Source: an uncultured Clostridia bacterium (lineage in GTDB: Bacteria; Bacillota; Clostridia; Christensenellales; UBA1242). Taken from it: a DNA stretch of 64,000 nt. A program made the position numbers and the translations under genes. Location: the NCBI GenBank assembly GCA_934748015.1, contig CAKVHF010000003.1:62001-126000 (forward strand), given 5' to 3'. Shown one piece after another: positions 8,842-18,150 of the stretch (position 1 is its first letter; every line of letters begins with the position of its first letter). Below the pieces are notes generated by a model. It worked only from the letters and a program-made list of their open reading frames with translations, ran no database searches and was not told the origin of the DNA.

Positions 8842-11631
8842 TTATAGATACTTATAAGTGTAACCTTTTTTGGCTTTCTTAATATCCTCAATTGTGCCGT
8901 ATGCAACAACTTGACCGCCCTTGACACCGCCTTCTGGCCCAAGGTCTATAATATAATCGGCACTCTTGATCACATCAATATTGTGCTCAATAACCACAAC
9001 AGTATTGCCACCATCACCTAGTTTTCGCAAAATCCCAATCAGTTTGTCTACATCATAGAAATGTAGTCCGGTTGTAGGCTCGTCCAAAATGTATAGTGTT
9101 CTGCCTGTACCCTTTCTGCTAAGTTCGGTTGCTAATTTTACTCTCTGTGCCTCACCACCACTCAGTTCGGTTGCTGGCTGACCCAATTTAATATATCCTA
9201 GTCCTACATCCACCAAGGTCTGTAGTTTATTTTTGATCCTAGGGATAGACTCGAAGAACTTATTGGCTTCGTCAATACTCATATCTAGGACATCATATAT
9301 ATTTTTGCCCTTATATTTTACCTCTAGGGTCTCTCTGTTGTAGCGTTTGCCACCACATACATCACAAGGGACATACACATCTGACATGAAGTACATCTCT
9401 ATCTTATTGATACCTGCTCCGCAACAACTCTCGCATCTTCCACCGCTAATGTTGAAACTAAATCTTCCTGCAGTATAACCACGCTCCTTGGCATCAGCGG
9501 TTTTGGCAAATAGATCTCTTATATCTGTAAACACATTGGTATATGTTGCTGGATTACTACGAGGTGTACGGCCTATAGGGCTCTGATCGATATTGATTAC
9601 TTTATCAAACGCATCCAGTCCCTCTATCTTCTTGTATTTGCCCTCTGGCAAAGAACTGCCGTTGATATGATTATTGAATGCTGGGAACAAAATGTCGTTA
9701 ACAAGGCTACTTTTGCCACTTCCGCTAACACCAGTGATAGCAGTAATGCAACCAATAGGAATATTAACATCAATATCTTTTAGGTTATTTTGTTTAGCAC
9801 CTATTATGCTTACATAGCCTTTGTCTGCTTTGTTCTTCTTATCTGGGATACATATTTTCCATTCACCGCTCAAGTACTTACCTGTAATACTCTTAGGGCT
9901 ATTGATAAGGTCTTGCACACTGCCCTCGGCAACAATTTCGCCACCATACACGCCTGCATACTGTCCAACATCTACTAGGTAATCTGCCTGACGGATAGTA
10001 TCCTCATCGTGTTCTACTACAATGACTGTATTACCTATATCACGCAAATTCTTAAGAGTAGCAAGCAGTCTGTCATTATCCCTCTGGTGTAGACCTATGC
10101 TTGGCTCATCTAGGATATATATGACGCCTGTTAGTCCGCTACCTATCTGGGTTGCTAGTCTAATACGCTGGGATTCGCCACCACTAAGAGTATTGCTATA
10201 TCGGGCTAGTTCTAGATAATCTAGTCCGACATTGATAAGGAAGTTAAGCCTTGCTTTGATCTCTTTTAGGATCGGCTCTGCAATAACACTTTGGGACTTA
10301 GTCAAGGTTACATTTTCCATAAATTTAGCCAATTCACTAACCGGCATACTGCACAATTGTGCAATGTTTTTGCCATTGACTAATATATTTAGCACTTCTG
10401 GTTTTAGTCTCTTACCCTTACATGTTGGGCAAGGCAATTCCAGCATAAGTTTGCCGATCTCTGTCTTCATGAAATCACTATTTGTCTCACGATATCTCTT
10501 CTCGATCAGTGGCACAATACCTTCGAAAGCAATCGCACCATGTTTCTTAAGCCATGGCATATAACTAGGGATTTTCTCTCCCTTAGTTCCAAAGAAGATT
10601 GTTTCTTTGGCTTCCTTAGGCATACTCTTAAATGGTGTATCATAAGTGATGCCGAACTTGTCCATAACTGCTTTGTAGAAAGTATTGATATAACTAGGAT
10701 CCATTATCCAGGATATTCCAATTGCACCCTCTAGCAAAGAGATATTGGGTGCTTTGACTAGCCTATCTGTGTCTATAACCTGCTTATATCCTATGCCTAG
10801 GCAATCAGGGCATGCACCATATGGGTTGTTGAAACTAAACATTCTTGGGCTAATCTCTGGGATACTATATCCACATACTGGACAGGCTAACTTGCTATTA
10901 TATAGTTGCTCACCCTCGTCAGTCACAACGGCAACTACGCCATCTGCTAGTTTCAATGCAGTTTCAACAGACTCGGTCAATCTCTTGGTTATGCCTTCCT
11001 TAACTACAATACGGTCAACAACCACAGATATATCGTGCTTCTTAGTCTTCTCTAGCAAAATCTCTTCGTCTAGCATACGGATCTCACCATCAACTCTTAC
11101 ACGTTGGAAACCGTCTTTGCGGAAAGCATCCAACTCGGTCGCAAAAGCACCTTTCTTGCCTCTAAACACTGGTGCTTCAATTATTGTCTTGGTACCCTCT
11201 GGTAATTTCATAATATTATCTACAATAACATCTACGCTAGAACTGGATATCTTCTTCTTGCAATGAGGACAATATGGCACACCTACATTGGCAAATAGCA
11301 AACGCATATAGTCATATATCTCAGTCACAGTACCAACTGTACTACGTGGGTTGTGCGATGTAGACTTCTGGTCAATAGCAATACTGGGTGACAAACCATC
11401 AATACTATCTACATCCGGTTTCTCCATCTGTCCCAAGAACTGCCTTGCATAACTGGACAAACTCTCCATGTATCTTCTCTGTCCTTCGGCAAATATTGTA
11501 TCAAAAGCAAGTGTACTTTTGCCACTGCCACTTACACCTGTAAACACCACAAGTTTGTTTCTGGGGATAGTCAAGTTAACATTCTTTAAGTTGTTTTGTC
11601 TAGCACCTTTTATAACAATATTCTCTAACAT
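8842..11631 (-). CDS. uvrA: UvrABC excinuclease subunit A
   Basis: Damage-recognition ATPase of nucleotide excision repair; as a dimer it loads UvrB. Two ABC ATPase halves are complete: Walker A TGVSGSGKST near residue 32 and TGVSGSGKSS in the second half, each with an LSGGE signature and a LDEPT/LDEPS Walker B. Zinc-binding Cys pairs are present in CPHCKKK, CPVCGYS/CPDC and CESCCGAG/CDVCGG. The 929 residues match the usual length. The ATG follows AGGAGGAG and starts 9 bases after the uvrB stop, so uvrB-uvrA form one operon behind the LexA-box promoter. Confidence 0.97.
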   Translation of the reverse strand: MLENIVIKGARQNNLKNVNLTIPRNKLVVFTGVSGSGKSTLAFDTIFAEGQRRYMESLSSYARQFLGQMEKPDVDSIDGLSPSIAIDQKSTSHNPRSTVGTVTEIYDYMRLLFANVGVPYCPHCKKKISSSSVDVIVDNIMKLPEGTKTIIEAPVFRGKKGAFATELDAFRKDGFQRVRVDGEIRMLDEEILLEKTKKHDISVVVDRIVVKEGITKRLTESVETALKLADGVVAVVTDEGEQLYNSKLACPVCGYSIPEISPRMFSFNNPYGACPDCLGIGYKQVIDTDRLVKAPNISLLEGAIGISWIMDPSYINTFYKAVMDKFGITYDTPFKSMPKEAKETIFFGTKGEKIPSYMPWLKKHGAIAFEGIVPLIEKRYRETNSDFMKTEIGKLMLELPCPTCKGKRLKPEVLNILVNGKNIAQLCSMPVSELAKFMENVTLTKSQSVIAEPILKEIKARLNFLINVGLDYLELARYSNTLSGGESQRIRLATQIGSGLTGVIYILDEPSIGLHQRDNDRLLATLKNLRDIGNTVIVVEHDEDTIRQADYLVDVGQYAGVYGGEIVAEGSVQDLINSPKSITGKYLSGEWKICIPDKKNKADKGYVSIIGAKQNNLKDIDVNIPIGCITAITGVSGSGKSSLVNDILFPAFNNHINGSSLPEGKYKKIEGLDAFDKVINIDQSPIGRTPRSNPATYTNVFTDIRDLFAKTADAKERGYTAGRFSFNISGGRCESCCGAGINKIEMYFMSDVYVPCDVCGGKRYNRETLEVKYKGKNIYDVLDMSIDEANKFFESIPRIKNKLQTLVDVGLGYIKLGQPATELSGGEAQRVKLATELSRKGTGRTLYILDEPTTGLHFYDVDKLIGILRKLGDGGNTVVVIEHNIDVIKSADYIIDLGPEGGVKGGQVVAYGTIEDIKKAKKGYTYKYL

Positions 11632-11640
11632 ATTCTCCTC

Positions 11641-13599
11641 CTATTTCACAAATTCTTCCAGCTCTTTGATTCTATCACGAAGCTTGATTGCTAGTTCGAA
11701 ATCATATTCGTCAGCAGCCAACAACATCTGCTTATTTAGCGTTTCTATCTCAAACAATGCCTCTGTCTTGGTCATCTTAATCTTCTTGTTCTTCTTAGTT
11801 AACTGCTTAGTAATCTCTAGAGTGTTTTTAATTGGTTTTATAATTGTTTTAGGCGTTATTCCATGTTCTGCATTGTACTGCATTTGTATAGTTCTACGCC
11901 TATTGGTCTCTCTTACTGCACTCTCGATAGATTTAGTCATAACATCAGCATACAATATAACCTTGGACTCACTATTACGGCTAGCACGTCCAATAATCTG
12001 TATTAGCGCCCAATCACTTCTTAGGAAGCCTTCCTTGTCCGCATCTAGTATTGCAACCAGTTTCACCTCTGGGATATCTATGCCCTCTCTAAGTAGGTTG
12101 ATACCTATAAGCACATCGAACTCCTTGGCACGCAAAGCATTGATAATATCCATACGCTCCAAAGTATCAATATCGCTATGCAAGTATCTGACCTTGATAC
12201 CCTTATCAGTTAGATATGTTGTCAGACTCTCTGCCATCTTCTTGGTCAAAGTAGTGACAAGAACTCTGCCATCCTTCTTGATAGTATCAAAAATCTCATC
12301 AATAAGATCGTCCACCTGATTGGCAATAGGTCTAATAAATATCTCTGGATCTAGTAGTCCAGTAGGTCTAATAATCTGCTCGGCAACATTGTCACTATTG
12401 CTTAGTTCGTACTCACCCGGTGTCGCAGATACAAACACTGCTTGGCTTATTTTGCTCTCGAACTCCTTGAAATTAAGTGGTCTATTGTCATAAGCCGATG
12501 GAAGACGGAAACCATAATCCACCAAGTTGGATTTACGAGCAAAATCCCCAGAGAACATGCCTCTGACCTGTGGCAAAGTAATGTGACTCTCATCCACAAA
12601 TAACACAAAGTCCTTAGGGAAATAGTCTAGCAAAGTATATGGTGCTTCGCCCGGTTGACGACCATCAAAATATCTAGAATAGTTCTCTATTCCGCTACAA
12701 TATCCTACCTCTTTGATCATCTCAAGATCGTAGAATACACGCTCCTTAATACGTTGTGCCTCTATCAACTTACCTTGTTCTTCAAATTCTTGCACCCTTA
12801 CCAAACAATCATGCTTAATCTCAGCCAAGATATCATCTAGGTTACTTTCGTTGCCAATAATATAGTGGGATGCAGGAAGAAGATACAAGTGCTTAAGTGT
12901 ATTATTCTTCTTGCCAGTTAGTACATTGATCTCCGCAATCTCTTCTATCTCGTCACCAAAGAAAGATATTCTGATGCCTGTTTCACTCTTGTTAGGCGGA
13001 ATAATATCCAAAGTGTCACCTTTGGATCTAAAAGTAGCACGCTTGAAATCTATATCGTTGCGTTGATATTGCAATTTGATAAGTTTTCTTATAATCTCAT
13101 CCTTATCAATAGTCTGTCCCTCTCTAAGTGACAAGCAACTGGAAGAATACACCTCTGGGCTACCCAGACCATATATACAACTGACACTGGCAACTACTAT
13201 TACATCTCGCCTTTCAAATAACGAACATGTTGCGGAGTGTCTAAGCTTGTCTATCTCTTCGTTAACACTCATATCCTTGGCAATATATGTATCGGATGAT
13301 ACCACATACGCTTCTGGCTGATAATAATCATAATATGATACAAAGTATTCTACCCTGTTATTAGGGAAAAACTCTCTAAACTCATTGCACAACTGGCCCG
13401 CAAGAGTCTTGTTGTGGGCTAGTACCAAAACTGGACGATCTATATTTTTGATAATATTAGCCATTGTAAATGTTTTACCACTGCCAGTTACGCCCAAAAG
13501 AGTCTGATATCTCAATCCATCTAAGATACCATCTGTTATGCTCTTGATTGCTTGTGGTTGATCACCTGTAGGCTGAAACTTGGAAACTAAATCAAACAT
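11641..13599 (-). CDS. uvrB: UvrABC excinuclease subunit B
   Basis: DNA helicase-like subunit that verifies damage and recruits UvrC. Walker A GVTGSGKT is at residues 36-43, the helicase motif VDESH is in the middle, and a C-terminal UVR motif (residues about 615-650) ends the protein. The ATG at 13599 gives [18 protein letters not shown], the canonical N-terminus, and has GAGGGG at proper spacing; a longer reading frame start at 13704 would run through the promoter. The 652 residues are family-typical. The gene is first in the uvrBA operon and should be SOS-induced through the operator at 13691-13702. Confidence 0.97.
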   Translation of the reverse strand: MFDLVSKFQPTGDQPQAIKSITDGILDGLRYQTLLGVTGSGKTFTMANIIKNIDRPVLVLAHNKTLAGQLCNEFREFFPNNRVEYFVSYYDYYQPEAYVVSSDTYIAKDMSVNEEIDKLRHSATCSLFERRDVIVVASVSCIYGLGSPEVYSSSCLSLREGQTIDKDEIIRKLIKLQYQRNDIDFKRATFRSKGDTLDIIPPNKSETGIRISFFGDEIEEIAEINVLTGKKNNTLKHLYLLPASHYIIGNESNLDDILAEIKHDCLVRVQEFEEQGKLIEAQRIKERVFYDLEMIKEVGYCSGIENYSRYFDGRQPGEAPYTLLDYFPKDFVLFVDESHITLPQVRGMFSGDFARKSNLVDYGFRLPSAYDNRPLNFKEFESKISQAVFVSATPGEYELSNSDNVAEQIIRPTGLLDPEIFIRPIANQVDDLIDEIFDTIKKDGRVLVTTLTKKMAESLTTYLTDKGIKVRYLHSDIDTLERMDIINALRAKEFDVLIGINLLREGIDIPEVKLVAILDADKEGFLRSDWALIQIIGRASRNSESKVILYADVMTKSIESAVRETNRRRTIQMQYNAEHGITPKTIIKPIKNTLEITKQLTKKNKKIKMTKTEALFEIETLNKQMLLAADEYDFELAIKLRDRIKELEEFVK

Positions 13600-13675
13600 A
13601 TTTACCCCTCGTCTATAGTATTTTGATACAAAATGTGCTCTTTTATTTATAAAGCACACATTTACTATTGTATAT

Positions 13676-13704
13676 ATTATACTACTATTAGAACAAAAGT
13701 TCAA
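13676..13704 (-). promoter_or_regulatory. Sigma-A promoter of uvrBA
   Basis: On the minus strand TTGAAC (13699-13704) and a perfect TATAAT (13676-13681) are separated by exactly 17 bases. The -35 box overlaps the LexA operator, which fits repression by steric block. The 5' leader is about 70 nt and contains a short inverted repeat (tgtgct / agcaca). Confidence 0.85.
13691..13702. promoter_or_regulatory. LexA/DinR operator (SOS box)
   Basis: The palindrome GAACAAAAGTTC matches the Bacillota LexA box GAAC-N4-GTTC exactly. It overlaps the -35 region of the uvrBA promoter. uvrBA is a known SOS operon in Bacillus subtilis. Confidence 0.85.
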
Positions 13705-13926
13705 TAACTTGCATGCAGAAATGTAAATTTCGAGAAATTAACTTAATAATTGCAAAAATAGTTAACAATATCCTTTATAGACATTTTTGCATTGCGAATA
13801 ATATTATGAACCTTAAAAAAAAATACATAGTATACAACTCGAAAAGAACACAAAATTTCTATTAGGTTTACAAAAATGTGATTTACTTCAATATTTTCTG
13901 AGCATTATATAAATTGTTTTTATAAA
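13705..13926. other. Intergenic A/T-rich region between rnr terminator and uvrBA promoter
   Basis: No gene found. The one structure is an inverted repeat, tgcaaaaat (13752-13760) and atttttgca (13784-13792), with a 23-base spacer and no adjoining gene start that would explain it. Confidence 0.4.
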
Positions 13927-13927
13927 C

Positions 13928-13969
13928 AAAAAAACTTTATAAGTCGAAAATGTACTTATAAAGTTTTTT
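13928..13969 (-). terminator. Terminator after rnr
   Basis: A 15-bp perfect stem (aaaaaactttataag / cttataaagtttttt) with an 11-base loop lies 54 bases after the rnr stop. T-runs occur on both strands. Confidence 0.75.
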
Positions 13970-14022
13970 ATTATTTTTACCTACATTTAGGAAAATTATA
14001 TATTTTTGCATATTACTATTTT

Positions 14023-16251
14023 TTAGCAAAAAGCAAAATCGACCTGACCTTCTGGGACATTGACATTAATAACTCTTACACGGACTTTTTTGCCAATAAA
14101 GTAATTGCCTGCAGTGGATTTCAACTGAACATCGTCTTCACTAAATTCGTACTCACCTTGCATATCTGTCAAAGATACCAATCCCTCTACTGTGTTATCC
14201 AGTGCTACATAGCAACCGAACTTGGTTACCGAACTAATTATTCCGTCATATTCCACGCCAATCTTGTCAGCCATATACTGTGCCTTGTATACATCGTCTA
14301 CATCCCTCTCCGCCTTCTCGGCAATAACTTCTCTTGCAGAAGAATTAAGAGCACTGGCGGAAACAAATCTACGAGTTTCGGTCAATATTGTCCCAACCAA
14401 TCTACCATTGAGATCGTCCTTAATAATACGATGGATAGTAAGATCGGGATATCTACGGATAGGAGAAGTAAAGTGTGAATAATATGTCAATGCTAATCCG
14501 TAGTGACCTAAGCAATCTGGGCTATATTTAGCCTTTTGCATAGATCTTAGGCATATTTTATTGACAGCATACTCGCAGTCTTTGCCTGCTACACTATTTA
14601 GTATCTTTTGCAATTCTTTTGGTGGGACTTTGTCTGGATTTACTTTGGTCACAACGCCAAATTTTCGTGCAAGTGATAGAAAAGACGCCATCTTCTCGCC
14701 GTCAGGCATTTCGTGAATACGATATACGAAAGGCAACTTTCTGGTCTGATACTTCTTGGCAACAACTTCGTTGGCAGCAACCATGAACATCTCTATTAGT
14801 CTATGACTTTCGTCTTGCATGCGTTTCTCGATATAATCTACGCCACCTAGGTCATTAAGATATATCTGAACCTCTGGGATATTGAAATTGATGTATCCCT
14901 CTTGATCCCTACGCTTCTTCAATTGTCTAGCAAGCAGTGCCATTTCTTGCAATACTGGGACAAATTGTTTGTTTTCTTTTGTTGCAACTTCGCTACCTTC
15001 CAATATCGCTTGGACTGTTGTATATGTAAATCTCTTATTAGATCTAATAACACTCTCATATATATTGCTATCTAGCACATTACCCTCGGCATCGTACTCG
15101 ATAAATACAGATAATGCCAATCTGTTAACACCCTCGTTAAGGGAACATATTCCATTGGATAATTCTCTAGGAAGCATTGGCAAAACTAATCCGGGGAAGT
15201 ACACCGATGTGCCTCTCTTAAAGGCTTCCTTGTCTATTGGTGAGTTAAGCTTAACATACTCGCCTACATCGGCAATATGCACACCCAGTACTCTATTGCC
15301 ACGACTATTAATCTCTAGGGATATGGCGTCATCAAGGTCACGGCTATCTTCACCATCAATTGTAAAGCATACATGAGATGTAAAGTTAAGTCTCTTGCCA
15401 TACTTATTCATGTCTACTTCTTGAGGCATTTCCTTAGCCATTTCTTGTACAGTTTTAGGGAAATTCTCGTACAAATCATAAGAACGCATAATACTAAGAA
15501 CTAGTGTCTCAATCTTATCTGGAGCACCCAAAACTTCTACAACTTCGCCATCTGGACATTGCTTAGGATTATTATAATATTTAGTGATCCTAACAACTAC
15601 TTTATCACCCTGCTTAGCACCCAAGACCTTAGTGTTGGGAACATATATATCTGTTCCAAACTTAACATCATCGGGTGACACATACGCACATTTCTTGGTT
15701 AGGGTTATTTTGCCAACAATCTTCTCTTGCCCACGTTCTAGCACATGAATAACTTTGCCCTCTGGGCGTCTGCCACCCATTGTCTTAACTTCGGCAATAA
15801 CAGTGTCGTTATTCTTAGCATCTTTAAGATCTTTCTGTGCTATAAATACATCCTCAATGCCTTCTTGCAAAGGGACTAGGAAAGCGTAACCACTTCTGGT
15901 CATGTCTATCTTGCCCTCAACCCTAGTTACACGTTTCTTATCTCGTTTATCCTTCTTAGACAACATTGCATAGGCTTCTTGAACCATATTGTTATCTACT
16001 AGTCCAGTTCCCAGCTTTGGGTTTGCCCCACGCCTTGTCTTCTTAAGGCTAGGGATAGCTGTTGTGCCCTTCTCAAGAATATTGTTGTTAAGACTATAGA
16101 TGCCGGCATCAATAAGATTGTCCAGTTGCATCTTCATGTCTTCGTATGGTTTGTTATTAAGCACACAAAGTTGTGCTATAACAAAATCATATTCCAGACC
16201 AGCCAGCCTATTGCTGGTGATCTGATTCTCTATCTTATTCCTATCTTGCAT
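14023..16251 (-). CDS. rnr: Ribonuclease R (RNB-family 3'-5' exoribonuclease)
   Basis: Processive exoribonuclease for structured RNA. N-terminal cold-shock-type RNA-binding regions precede the RNB catalytic domain, recognised by TIDGEDSRDLDDAIS with the Asp cluster that binds Mg, the RNB core LSNGICSLNEGVNRLALS, and HFTSPIRRYPDL. A C-terminal S1 domain (KFGCYVALDNTVEGLVSLTD) follows. At 742 residues the length is normal. The gene is 32 bases downstream of alaS on the same strand and probably the last of the dnaB-alaS-rnr unit. A Lys-rich tail common in some RNase R is absent; the protein ends shortly after the S1 domain. Confidence 0.95.
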   Translation of the reverse strand: MQDRNKIENQITSNRLAGLEYDFVIAQLCVLNNKPYEDMKMQLDNLIDAGIYSLNNNILEKGTTAIPSLKKTRRGANPKLGTGLVDNNMVQEAYAMLSKKDKRDKKRVTRVEGKIDMTRSGYAFLVPLQEGIEDVFIAQKDLKDAKNNDTVIAEVKTMGGRRPEGKVIHVLERGQEKIVGKITLTKKCAYVSPDDVKFGTDIYVPNTKVLGAKQGDKVVVRITKYYNNPKQCPDGEVVEVLGAPDKIETLVLSIMRSYDLYENFPKTVQEMAKEMPQEVDMNKYGKRLNFTSHVCFTIDGEDSRDLDDAISLEINSRGNRVLGVHIADVGEYVKLNSPIDKEAFKRGTSVYFPGLVLPMLPRELSNGICSLNEGVNRLALSVFIEYDAEGNVLDSNIYESVIRSNKRFTYTTVQAILEGSEVATKENKQFVPVLQEMALLARQLKKRRDQEGYINFNIPEVQIYLNDLGGVDYIEKRMQDESHRLIEMFMVAANEVVAKKYQTRKLPFVYRIHEMPDGEKMASFLSLARKFGVVTKVNPDKVPPKELQKILNSVAGKDCEYAVNKICLRSMQKAKYSPDCLGHYGLALTYYSHFTSPIRRYPDLTIHRIIKDDLNGRLVGTILTETRRFVSASALNSSAREVIAEKAERDVDDVYKAQYMADKIGVEYDGIISSVTKFGCYVALDNTVEGLVSLTDMQGEYEFSEDDVQLKSTAGNYFIGKKVRVRVINVNVPEGQVDFAFC

Positions 16252-16283
16252 TATTTTACCTTTTTTCTTTCTAATCTATATAA

Positions 16284-18089
16284 CTAATCTGTCAAAATTG
16301 CTTTAATTCTTCTTACGCCAGAACTACTGCTCTCTTCCTTAATAATCTTGAATATGCCGAGGTCCTTAGTGTTCTGAGCATGAGGTCCACCGCAAATCTC
16401 CTTAGACACATTGCCTATGGTGTATACAGTTACTCTATCGCCATATTTGTTATCAAAGATACCCATTGCACCGCTATTTCTAGCCTCATCCAAAGTCATC
16501 TCCTCGCATACAACAGGGATTGCATCTTGTATCCAAGTATTGACATCGTTCTCTACCATCAAGATCTCCTCAGGGGTCATCTTTCTGTCAAAACTGAAGT
16601 CAAATCTCATACGCTCTAGTGTAATATTGCTACCTCTCTGAAGTACTGTGTCACCAAAGTGTTTACGAAGGGATGCTAGTAGCAAGTGTGTTGCAGTGTG
16701 ATACTTAGCATAGCCATAATCTGTGCCAGCTAGTCCACCCTTAAATACACCTGCACTGCTTGTTCTACTCTTCTCTTGGTGAGCTTTGTAGCACTCGTTG
16801 TATTCTTCTATATTGACTTCCAAGCCCTTCTCCTTAGCAAGTTCGCAAGTAAGTTCTAGAGGGAAACCAAATGTATCATATAGTCTAAATGCAACTGCAC
16901 CATTGATCTTAACATCGGTCATATCGCCAGTTACTTTCTCAAATTCTTTCAAGCCTTGAGCAATTGTGTTGCTAAATTTCTTAACTTCTTTGTTAAACTC
17001 ATCTCTAATAAAGTCTTGGTTCTTATCTAGGCATGTATATGTATCCTTGAAGAAATCAATGTAGAAATCAACAACCTCTTGCAATTTAGATGCTTCAATA
17101 CCCAATCTACGAGCAAAGTTGATACTACGTCTGATAAGTCTACGAAGAACATAGCCTCTACCGATGTTGCTAGGAGTAGTTGCTATTTCGTCACCAAGGA
17201 CCATAGTAGATGTACGCAAGTGATCGGTTATGATACGCATTGCTCTGTCTATCTCTTCATCTACGCCATACTTCTTGCCACTCAACTTCTCTAGTATCTC
17301 AATGGCTGGCTTTAGACTATCTACCTCGTATACATTCTTGTAACCGTTAAGCACACAGACAGTACGCTCTACACCCATACCTGTATCTACGTTCTTACTC
17401 TTAAGTGGCTCAATTGGAGCACCTGCTTCTCTTCTAACAAAGCCCATAAATACATCGTTCCATATCTCTAGAAATCTACCACAATCACATGCTGGAGAAC
17501 AATCTTTGCCACATGGTGCTTTGTCTGTAATATAGAACATTTCGCTATCTGGACCACATGGACCTACCTCACCTAGTTCCCACCAGTTATTCTCTTTGCC
17601 ATTCTCTTTCTTGCCAAGATAGTAGATATTCTCTTCCTTGATACCTAGTTCTTTCCAACGATTGTAAGTTTCCTCATCTCTTGGACTATTCTCGTTGCCA
17701 GCAAATACGCTAACTGCAATACGATCTACAGGAAGATTAAGATAATCTTTGCCGGTCAAAAATTCGTAAGAATAGCCAACTATTTCGTTCTTGAAATAAT
17801 CTCCTAGACTCCAACTGCCTAACATCTCAAAGAATGTCAAGTGGCTAAAATCACCAACAGATTCGATATCGTTAGTTCTTACGCATTTCTGGAAATCGCA
17901 AAGTCTACGACCCTGTGGGTGATCCTTGCCTAGCAAATATGGAACAAGCGGATGCATGCCTGCAGTTGTAAATAGCACCGATCCATCATTGTCAGGGACA
18001 AGTGATGCACTATCTATTTGTTGGTGATTTTTCTCTTTAAAAAATTTAATAAATTTTTCTTTTAATAATTTAGTAGTAATATTTCCCAT
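16284..18089 (-). CDS. alaS: Alanyl-tRNA synthetase, short form without C-Ala domain
   Basis: Charges tRNA-Ala. The class II catalytic core is complete at the N-terminus (VLFTTAGMHPLVPYLLG, HLTFFEMLGSWSLGDYF, then VDTGMGVERTVCVLNGY). The editing domain is present with HTATH at 464-468 and the C-x3-H part as CGGPH at 566-570. The protein stops at residue 601, right after the editing domain, so the C-Ala/DHHA1 dimerisation domain of the usual ~875-residue enzyme is missing. The next 32 bases lead directly to rnr, leaving no room for a frameshifted remainder, so the short form looks native. An extra Cys cluster (CGKDCSPACDC, residues 193-203) interrupts the core. Similar short AlaRS occur in candidate-phyla bacteria. 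It is probably the only AlaRS, but this window cannot show that. Confidence 0.93.
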   Translation of the reverse strand: MGNITTKLLKEKFIKFFKEKNHQQIDSASLVPDNDGSVLFTTAGMHPLVPYLLGKDHPQGRRLCDFQKCVRTNDIESVGDFSHLTFFEMLGSWSLGDYFKNEIVGYSYEFLTGKDYLNLPVDRIAVSVFAGNENSPRDEETYNRWKELGIKEENIYYLGKKENGKENNWWELGEVGPCGPDSEMFYITDKAPCGKDCSPACDCGRFLEIWNDVFMGFVRREAGAPIEPLKSKNVDTGMGVERTVCVLNGYKNVYEVDSLKPAIEILEKLSGKKYGVDEEIDRAMRIITDHLRTSTMVLGDEIATTPSNIGRGYVLRRLIRRSINFARRLGIEASKLQEVVDFYIDFFKDTYTCLDKNQDFIRDEFNKEVKKFSNTIAQGLKEFEKVTGDMTDVKINGAVAFRLYDTFGFPLELTCELAKEKGLEVNIEEYNECYKAHQEKSRTSSAGVFKGGLAGTDYGYAKYHTATHLLLASLRKHFGDTVLQRGSNITLERMRFDFSFDRKMTPEEILMVENDVNTWIQDAIPVVCEEMTLDEARNSGAMGIFDNKYGDRVTVYTIGNVSKEICGGPHAQNTKDLGIFKIIKEESSSSGVRRIKAILTD

Positions 18090-18150
18090 AAATTTTCTCC
18101 ATTATAAAATCTTGTATGTATGTTTGTAATAAACTTTAAAAAAATACTTG

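Noticed and set aside
16252..16283. Possible frameshift that cut off the AlaRS C-terminus
   Set aside because: Only 32 bases separate alaS from rnr, so there is no remnant of the missing domain; the short form is native.
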